Shown: positions 34,040-39,571 of the stretch, in pieces
Numbering within the stretch: the stretch's first letter is position 1
Layout: every line of letters starts with the position of its first letter
Assembly: GCA_964540005.1 (NCBI GenBank)
Contig: CAZILN010000366.1
Location: 1 to 39,571, forward strand
Origin: CAZILN01 sp964540005
Lineage (GTDB): Bacteria > Bacteroidota > Bacteroidia > Bacteroidales > SM23-62
Direction: 5' to 3'
DNA: 39,571 bases
Translations under genes and position numbers: made by a program
Notes under the pieces: model-generated
The model's database searches: none
Told to the model about the DNA's origin: nothing
The model's input: the letters and a program-made list of their open reading frames with translations, nothing else

Positions 34040-35387
34040 ATTTATCTGCCAGAATTGCGGAGTAAGATCTGCCAAATGGATAGGTAACTGCCCCTCCTGT
34101 GGTGAATGGAATACCTATGCAGAAGAACCAGTGCTGCAAAAAAGTGAATCAAGCGGCTATAAAAGAAAAACCATACCATCCGCCCAGAAGATCTCAGAGA
34201 TAGAAGTTAAACAGGAAAGCAGGATTCAAACCGGCAGTTCAGAATTTAACAGGATCATAGGAGGAGGTATTTGTAAAGGCTCAGTGATACTCATAGGGGG
34301 CGAGCCTGGCATTGGAAAATCCACACTGGCACTTCAATTGGTATTGCAGATGCCCGGAATAAAATCCCTTTACATATCTGGCGAAGAAAGCAGGGAGCAG
34401 ATTAAATACCGTGCCCAACGCCTGGGCAGTCTGCATGAGAACTGCCTGGTCATGAATGAGACTTTCCTGGAGAATATCCTCGATCAGCTGGGAAAGATCT
34501 CTCCGGAGATTATTATTGTAGACTCCATTCAAACCCTGTATTCTGAATCCGTCGCCTCCTCTGCCGGAAGTGTAACACAGGTACGTGAGTGTACCTCCAG
34601 CCTGCTGATGTATGCGAAGGAAAATGATGTCCCGGTAATCCTGATCGGTCATATTAATAAAGAAGGGAACCTGGCAGGACCCAAGGTACTGGAACACATC
34701 GTTGATACGGTACTGCAATTTGAAGGGGACCGGAATCATTTTTACCGCATCATGAGGGCCACCAAGAACCGTTTCGGATCTACTTCCGAGATCGGAATAT
34801 ATGAAATGACTGAAAAAGGCCTTAAAGAGATTCTGAACCCTTCGGAGATCTTACTCTCGCATTTTGATGAAGATCTCAGTGGTATAGCCATTGCGGCCTG
34901 CCTTGAAGGCATCCGCCCTCTGCTGATCGAAGTTCAGGCACTGGTTGGTCATGCTACTTACGGGACCCCCCAGAGAACATCCACAGCCCTTGATCTCAGA
35001 AGGCTCAGTATGCTGCTGGCCGTACTGGAAAAAAGAGCAGGTTTTAACTTTTCAACCAAAGATGTCTTTCTGAACATAGCCGGTGGACTGAAAGTAAGTG
35101 ATCCTGCCAGCGATTTGTCTGTTGTTGTTGCGGTCCTTTCCTCACTTACCGATGTGGTTGTGTCAAAACAATCCTGTTTTACCGGCGAAATTGGTTTGTC
35201 CGGAGAGGTCCGTCCCGTTGCCAGGATACAACAAAGAATAGCTGAGGCTGAGAAACTCGGATTTACCCGTATGTACCTTTCCAAATACAACAAAAAAAAT
35301 ATTAGCGGCAATAATTATAATATTGAATTAACCTACCTTGCCAAGGTTGAAGATATTTTTAAGCAGATTTTCAGGAAGTCCGGTTAG
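34029..35387 (+). CDS. radA: DNA repair protein RadA
   Basis: 452 residues. An N-terminal zinc finger (FICQNCG... GNCPSCGEW; Cys 7, 10, 21, 24) precedes a RecA-like ATPase with GGEPGIGKSTL and the RadA-specific KNRFG motif (ATKNRFGSTSEIG). The C-terminal region (GHATYGTPQRTSTALDLRRL onward) is the Lon-protease-like domain, inactive as a protease. RadA drives branch migration of recombination intermediates. The ATG at 34029 overlaps the end of rfaE2, indicating coupled translation. Confidence 0.96.
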   Translation: MKTEFICQNCGVRSAKWIGNCPSCGEWNTYAEEPVLQKSESSGYKRKTIPSAQKISEIEVKQESRIQTGSSEFNRIIGGGICKGSVILIGGEPGIGKSTLALQLVLQMPGIKSLYISGEESREQIKYRAQRLGSLHENCLVMNETFLENILDQLGKISPEIIIVDSIQTLYSESVASSAGSVTQVRECTSSLLMYAKENDVPVILIGHINKEGNLAGPKVLEHIVDTVLQFEGDRNHFYRIMRATKNRFGSTSEIGIYEMTEKGLKEILNPSEILLSHFDEDLSGIAIAACLEGIRPLLIEVQALVGHATYGTPQRTSTALDLRRLSMLLAVLEKRAGFNFSTKDVFLNIAGGLKVSDPASDLSVVVAVLSSLTDVVVSKQSCFTGEIGLSGEVRPVARIQQRIAEAEKLGFTRMYLSKYNKKNISGNNYNIELTYLAKVEDIFKQIFRKSG

Positions 35388-35396
35388 GTTATGCTG

Positions 35397-35457
35397 CTAA
35401 AATTTGTTTAATTTTAGTGAACTTGGAACTTGCGTACTTGTAAACTTGCGTACTTGT
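35397..35457 (+). repeat. Short tandem ACTTG repeat and AT hairpin upstream of the unknown small gene
   Basis: A weak hairpin CTAAAAT/ATTTTAG lies at 35397-35417. From 35421 the pentamer ACTTG recurs five times at 7-8 base spacing (35421, 35428, 35436, 35444, 35452), including an exact 15-base direct repeat at 35427-35441 and 35443-35457. It fills the gap between radA and the next gene. Confidence 0.7.
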
Positions 35458-35471
35458 GAACTGAAAGAACT

Positions 35472-35930
35472 ATGGAGGGAATCCCACTGTTAAAGGAGGA
35501 TTATCAACCTTCTTCATCCATATATGAGATACAGTCTCCCGAGATCAGGACAGGAGACACTTACTATTTTACTACAGACAGTGGGCTGCAGTACCAGGTC
35601 AGGTTTGGCAGGAAACGGGATAACTACCTTGGAAATATCATTAATTTCAGCGTGCTTAGCGATGAATTTGAGGATGAATATTCCGAGACCAACCGCGGAG
35701 AGGTATATCGCATTATTGCTACCGTTGTCGAGATTATAAATATTTTTCACTCATTCCATTCTCATTCGGATTCATATGAATTTACCGGAGAATATAAGGA
35801 TGAGGAAGAAGAACACGGAGCCAGTATCCGAACCAGGCTGTATTTCAGGTATGCTTCAAAGATCCTTAATGACCACTGGAAAATATGGCTGGAGGAAAAT
35901 AAGGTACATATTGAAAAAAAGGAGGAGTGA
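35472..35930 (+). CDS. Hypothetical protein (possibly DUF6934-like)
   Basis: 152 residues, no signal peptide or membrane segment. The first half is beta-rich (YYFTTDSGLQYQVRFGRKRD), the middle has a strongly acidic region, and RIIATVVEIINIFHSF plus SIRTRLYFRYASKIL resemble Bacteroidota proteins of the DUF6934 type, though I am not certain of that assignment. No function can be given. It ends in IEKKEE and its last codons include the GGAGG that probably serves as ribosome-binding site for the following ABC gene, so the two are likely co-expressed. Confidence 0.75.
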   Translation: MEGIPLLKEDYQPSSSIYEIQSPEIRTGDTYYFTTDSGLQYQVRFGRKRDNYLGNIINFSVLSDEFEDEYSETNRGEVYRIIATVVEIINIFHSFHSHSDSYEFTGEYKDEEEEHGASIRTRLYFRYASKILNDHWKIWLEENKVHIEKKEE

Positions 35931-35937
35931 TCCCAAT

Positions 35938-37638
35938 TTGATACACTATTCTCTTGAGGTAAAGGATCTTAGCCTGATTACAAGAGATAAAGTCAGTCCT
36001 GTCACACTTGTCAGTGATTTTAACCTCACTCTGTCAAGGGGAGAATGTGTTGGTGTGGTCGGTGAATCCGGTTCGGGAAAGACCATTACTGCCCTGTCAA
36101 TTATGGGATTGCTGCCTTCAGCTATTCATATCAGCTCGGGCGAGATCCGCTTTCCCTTTGAAGGAATCCTGCTGAACCTGGCCTCTCAGGCTGAAAGCAA
36201 TATGCAGGATATCCGGGGGAACAGGATAAGCATGATCTTCCAGGAACCTATGTCGAGCATGAATCCGGTTATCAGGTGCGGAAAGCAGGTAAGCGAAGCC
36301 ATACTTGCACACCGGAAACTATCCCGCAAGGCTGCCAGGAAGAAAGTGCTGGAACTTTTTCATGAGGTCCGCCTGCCAGACCCTCAAAGTGCTTTTGATA
36401 AATATCCCCACCAGTTATCGGGCGGACAGCTTCAGAGGATAATGATTGCCATGGCTATTTCCTGTGAACCCGACATACTGATTGCCGATGAACCAACCAC
36501 AGCCCTTGATGTCACTGTACAGAGATCAATCATCGAACTGCTCAAGCAAATACAATCGGATCATGGTATGAGCATACTGTTTATTTCGCATGACCTGGGT
36601 GTCATTAAAATGATTGCCGACCGTGTTATCGTGATGTATGAAGGAAAAATCGCAGAAACCGGAACTGCAGAGAAGATATACAATAATCCCACTCATCCTT
36701 ACACTCAGGGCCTGATTGCCTGCCGGCCCAGGCTTGATTCTAAAAAGCAACGCCTGCCTACAATAGATGAGTATCTCAGCTGGGAATCCTTATCAGCACC
36801 TATGCCGCAGGCCGTCAAGAAGGTTCCGGAACCAAAAGGGCCACCGGTGAAGAAAGACATCCTGCTGCGCATGGAGAATATAAGTATCCACTATCCTGTT
36901 GGACAAAGACTGTTGGGCAGACCTGCAGGATATTTTCATGCCGTTAAGAATATCAGTTTCGAGCTGAGAGAAAATGAAACCCTGGGTATCATTGGTGAAT
37001 CAGGAAGCGGGAAATCAAGCATTGGCAGATCCATTATCAGGCTGACAGATACATCATCAGGGAATATCTCATACAGGGGTAAATTCCTTCCGGATCTGAG
37101 CGGTGCAGCCCTTAAAGAATTCAGGCAAAGAGTACAGATCATTTTTCAGGATCCTTATTCCTCCCTGAATCCAAGGCAAAAGATCGGTGAATCACTGACT
37201 GAGGTTATGAAGGTCCACGGACTTTCCGGCAACAGGCATGAACGCCTGACCAGGGCCGGGGAGATCCTTTCAACAGTCAAACTGTCTGAGGGTTCGTTCC
37301 ACCGCTATCCTCATGAATTCTCAGGTGGACAAAGGCAGAGGATTGTTATCGCAAGGGCACTGGCAGCCGGGCCCGAATTTATCATATGCGATGAATCTGT
37401 ATCCGGACTGGATGTATCCATTCAGGCAAGGATACTGAACCTCTTAAACGAACTTAAGCAGGATATGAACCTCACCTACATATTCATATCACATGACTTG
37501 GCAGTAGTTAAATATATGTCAGACAGGATACTGGTTTTAAAGGATGGAAAAATTGTGGAAAAGGGTGAGGCAGATCAAATCTATCAAAAGCCGGAATCTG
37601 ACTATACAAAGGAATTATTGCTTTCCATTCCGGATTAG
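35938..37638 (+). CDS. Fused two-domain peptide/nickel-type ABC transporter ATPase (DppD-DppF-like)
   Basis: 566 residues from the TTG at 35938, which follows a GGAGGAG ribosome-binding sequence; the frame is open further upstream but overlaps the previous gene. Two complete nucleotide-binding domains: first GESGSGKT, LSGGQLQR and ILIADEPTTALD; second GESGSGKSS, FSGGQRQR and FIICDESVSGLD. Each is followed by the oligopeptide-transporter tail (YNNPTHPYTQGLIACRP; YQKPESDYTKELL). It would energise uptake of peptides or similar solutes, but no permease or binding protein gene is nearby. It ends seven bases before the convergent PBP gene. Confidence 0.9.
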   Translation: MIHYSLEVKDLSLITRDKVSPVTLVSDFNLTLSRGECVGVVGESGSGKTITALSIMGLLPSAIHISSGEIRFPFEGILLNLASQAESNMQDIRGNRISMIFQEPMSSMNPVIRCGKQVSEAILAHRKLSRKAARKKVLELFHEVRLPDPQSAFDKYPHQLSGGQLQRIMIAMAISCEPDILIADEPTTALDVTVQRSIIELLKQIQSDHGMSILFISHDLGVIKMIADRVIVMYEGKIAETGTAEKIYNNPTHPYTQGLIACRPRLDSKKQRLPTIDEYLSWESLSAPMPQAVKKVPEPKGPPVKKDILLRMENISIHYPVGQRLLGRPAGYFHAVKNISFELRENETLGIIGESGSGKSSIGRSIIRLTDTSSGNISYRGKFLPDLSGAALKEFRQRVQIIFQDPYSSLNPRQKIGESLTEVMKVHGLSGNRHERLTRAGEILSTVKLSEGSFHRYPHEFSGGQRQRIVIARALAAGPEFIICDESVSGLDVSIQARILNLLNELKQDMNLTYIFISHDLAVVKYMSDRILVLKDGKIVEKGEADQIYQKPESDYTKELLLSIPD

Positions 37639-37645
37639 CCGGGCA

Positions 37646-39571
37646 TTATTTATATTCATCTTCCCAGAATTCATATTCATAGTTATTGGTATTCCCACCG
37701 CTCAGATCGTTAACATTGCAATCTATCCTGATATCAAAATTCGGAGGTATTTCAAATACATCCTCCTGTGTAATACCCAGGGTGCTGTCAGCATAAATAT
37801 CCAGCATGAACCTGGCGAAGATGGGAAGGGCCATATTGGCTCCCGATCCCAGGTAGAGGTTATCAAAATGAATGGACCGGTCCTCTCCGCCCACCCATAC
37901 TCCGGTAACCAGTTTTGGTGTCATACCGATGAACCATCCGTCCGAATGGTTCTGTGTGGTCCCGGTCTTGCCTGCCATCTCTGCTGTAAATTGATACGTA
38001 TTTCTCAGCCTTATCCCGGTTCCCCCATTAACCACACCTTCCATCAGGTTTATCATGAGATAAGCCGTGCGATCACTGAATGCCTCATTTTGATGGGGAT
38101 TAAAACTGGCCAGCACATTACCGTTCTTATCTTCTATCCTGGTAATGAATATCGGCTCAATATAAACACCCTTGTTAACGAAAGTATTGAATCCCCCGGT
38201 CATCTCATACAGGCTTACATCAGAAGTGCCGTAAATAATTGAAGGAACAGCAAGCAGGTCGCTTTCGATCCCTATCTTCCGGGCTACATCATCGATTATG
38301 GTCTGTGGAGGGAACTGTTTGATCAACCAGGCAGAAACATTATTGATGGAATGAGCCAGTCCCCATTTCAGAGTAACATACTTACCCAGTAAATCCTGTC
38401 CCCCGCTTCTGGGTGTCCAGATTGAATCCTGGTCCTTAAATGACTGAGGTACATTGGGAATTTCATAACATGGTGAATAACCTTCCTGCATGGCCAGGGT
38501 ATAAAGTAAGGGCTTGAAGGTCGATCCTACCTGCCGCTTTCCTATTTTAACCTGGTCATACTTAAAATACCTGAAATTAGGTCCCCCGACATAAGCTTTA
38601 ACGTGACCTGTTGTAGGTTCAACCGACATCATACTTCCCCGAAAATAGAACTTATAATACCGTAGGGAATCCATGGGGGTGAGAACCGTATCTATATCAC
38701 CTCCCCAGTGAAATACCTTCATCGGCACCGGGGTATTAAAGTTACTGAGGATGGAATCCATCGATACACCCGAGCGTCTAAGGTAATTATATCTTTCTGT
38801 CCCTCTCATAGCCCTGGCCATAATGTCATCTATCTGCCGCTGTGAGAGATCTTCTGAGAAGGGAGCTTCCGGAATGTTTTTCTTTGCCCTGAAAAAGGAT
38901 TCCTGAAGGTACTCACCAAGATGCCCGGCAACAGCATTTTCAGCATATTCCTGCATTCTGGAGTCGATGGTGGTGTGAATCTTCAGACCATCGCGATACA
39001 GGCTGTAAGGCCGGCCGTCAGGCTTCAGGTTTTTATTGACCCAGCCAAATATTGGGTTCTCCTCCCATTCTATGGAATCCCTCTGGTAATAACTGTACAG
39101 GAAGTACCTGCTCCTCTCAGGTTTCCTGGCACCCAGGGTCATCTGGAGGTATTGCCTGAAGTAGGTTGCCAGTCCGGATTCATGATCCTGGATCCTGTAG
39201 TTCAGTCCCAGTGGCAGTACAGACAGAGAATCAAACTCTGCCTCACCTATATACTGGTATTTCCGCATCTGGTTCAGTACTACGTTCCTTCTCCATAATG
39301 AGCGTTCCGGGTTACTTACAGGAGAATACCTGGACTGTGCCTTCAGCAGTCCCACCAGTACGGCGGCTTCCTCAATCTTCAGGGAATCCGGTGTTGTATC
39401 ATAAAATACATTCGCCGCTGATTTTATACCATAGGCATTATGACCGAAAGGAACCGAATTGAGATACATGACAATGATCTCATTTTTTGTGTAGTTCTTC
39501 TCCAGCTTTACTGCAGTATTCCATTCTTTGAATTTAGTGACGCCGAGTTTCATCTTTCTCCTGACTCCCCA
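37646..39571 (-). CDS. Class A penicillin-binding protein (PBP1A-like), 5' end outside the window
   Basis: 641 codons visible; the frame runs through the right edge, so the N-terminal membrane anchor and the first part of the glycosyltransferase domain are missing. The remaining glycosyltransferase part shows EWNTAVKLEKNYTKNEI and IVMYLNSVPFGHNAYGI. The transpeptidase domain has the active-site serine in VGSTFKPLLY (STFK), SINN as the SxN motif and AGKTGTTQNHSDGWFIG (KTG). It polymerises and cross-links peptidoglycan on the outer face of the inner membrane. In many Bacteroidota this gene follows gldH; here it lies over 30 kb away. Confidence 0.93.
   Translation of the reverse strand, partial: WGVRRKMKLGVTKFKEWNTAVKLEKNYTKNEIIVMYLNSVPFGHNAYGIKSAANVFYDTTPDSLKIEEAAVLVGLLKAQSRYSPVSNPERSLWRRNVVLNQMRKYQYIGEAEFDSLSVLPLGLNYRIQDHESGLATYFRQYLQMTLGARKPERSRYFLYSYYQRDSIEWEENPIFGWVNKNLKPDGRPYSLYRDGLKIHTTIDSRMQEYAENAVAGHLGEYLQESFFRAKKNIPEAPFSEDLSQRQIDDIMARAMRGTERYNYLRRSGVSMDSILSNFNTPVPMKVFHWGGDIDTVLTPMDSLRYYKFYFRGSMMSVEPTTGHVKAYVGGPNFRYFKYDQVKIGKRQVGSTFKPLLYTLAMQEGYSPCYEIPNVPQSFKDQDSIWTPRSGGQDLLGKYVTLKWGLAHSINNVSAWLIKQFPPQTIIDDVARKIGIESDLLAVPSIIYGTSDVSLYEMTGGFNTFVNKGVYIEPIFITRIEDKNGNVLASFNPHQNEAFSDRTAYLMINLMEGVVNGGTGIRLRNTYQFTAEMAGKTGTTQNHSDGWFIGMTPKLVTGVWVGGEDRSIHFDNLYLGSGANMALPIFARFMLDIYADSTLGITQEDVFEIPPNFDIRIDCNVNDLSGGNTNNYEYEFWEDEYK

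Noticed and set aside
35776..35937. Upstream extension of the ABC ATPase frame.
   Set aside because: Overlaps the preceding small gene; the TTG at 35938 with a GGAGGAG site before it fits the family start.
37544..38242. Plus-strand open frame of 232 codons.
   Set aside because: Antisense to the penicillin-binding protein transpeptidase domain and overlaps the ABC gene end; no recognisable domain.

Overview
This window looks like chromosomal DNA of a member of the Bacteroidota. The evidence is a GldH gliding-motility lipoprotein gene, a DUF4270 lipoprotein, a glycosidase with a type IX secretion (T9SS) C-terminal sorting domain, an HU-CCDC81/SPOR protein, gene orders typical of the phylum (holB-ricT-gldH; glgA-like/DUF4270/glmS divergent from panC-panD; flippase-rfaE2-radA), and repeated TAnnTTTG promoter boxes close to start codons. 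I cannot fix the order or genus. No rRNA, tRNA or CRISPR array was seen.

Layout. (1) 237-5657, minus strand: holB, ricT, gldH, a trmB-alkyltransferase-like fusion gene, mrp and a NifU-domain gene. (2) 5742-12361: pgk and a LuxE-like gene (+), YraN and LD-carboxypeptidase (-), metG (+), and a SPOR/HU protein (-), separated by very tight convergent junctions. (3) 12432-18537, plus strand: a nucleotide-sugar cluster (wbpE-, wbpD-, wbpB-like genes, a UDP-HexNAc 6-dehydrogenase, galE, rfbB), followed by a secreted T9SS glycosidase (18548-20455). (4) 20456-23768: a scar holding a small recombinase-associated ORF, two long perfect palindromes, a truncated serine recombinase, and a decayed second copy of the dehydrogenase-galE-rfbB block with a truncation, a frameshift, two nonsense mutations and a deletion. 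(5) 24004-26856: a PadR-type regulator and two membrane proteins that look like multiplied GldL transmembrane hairpins fused to a GldM-like helix and periplasmic domain. This is the most novel locus in the window. (6) 27042-31021, minus strand: a glgA-like half protein, a DUF4270 lipoprotein and glmS. (7) 31308-35387, plus strand: panC, panD, a flippase-like membrane protein, rfaE2 and radA. (8) 35472-39571: an unknown small protein, a fused two-domain peptide ABC ATPase, and a class A penicillin-binding protein that runs off the window.

How it fits together. Much of the window serves the cell envelope. GlmS supplies amino sugar for UDP-GlcNAc; the wbp-type genes, galE and rfbB make nucleotide sugars for surface polysaccharide; rfaE2 activates heptose; the PBP and LD-carboxypeptidase build and recycle peptidoglycan; gldH and the T9SS glycosidase belong to gliding and type IX secretion. 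The PadR locus appears to have borrowed the fold of the GldLM motor without the glutamate expected in a proton-driven motor, so a sensor or a non-motor complex is a reasonable hypothesis.
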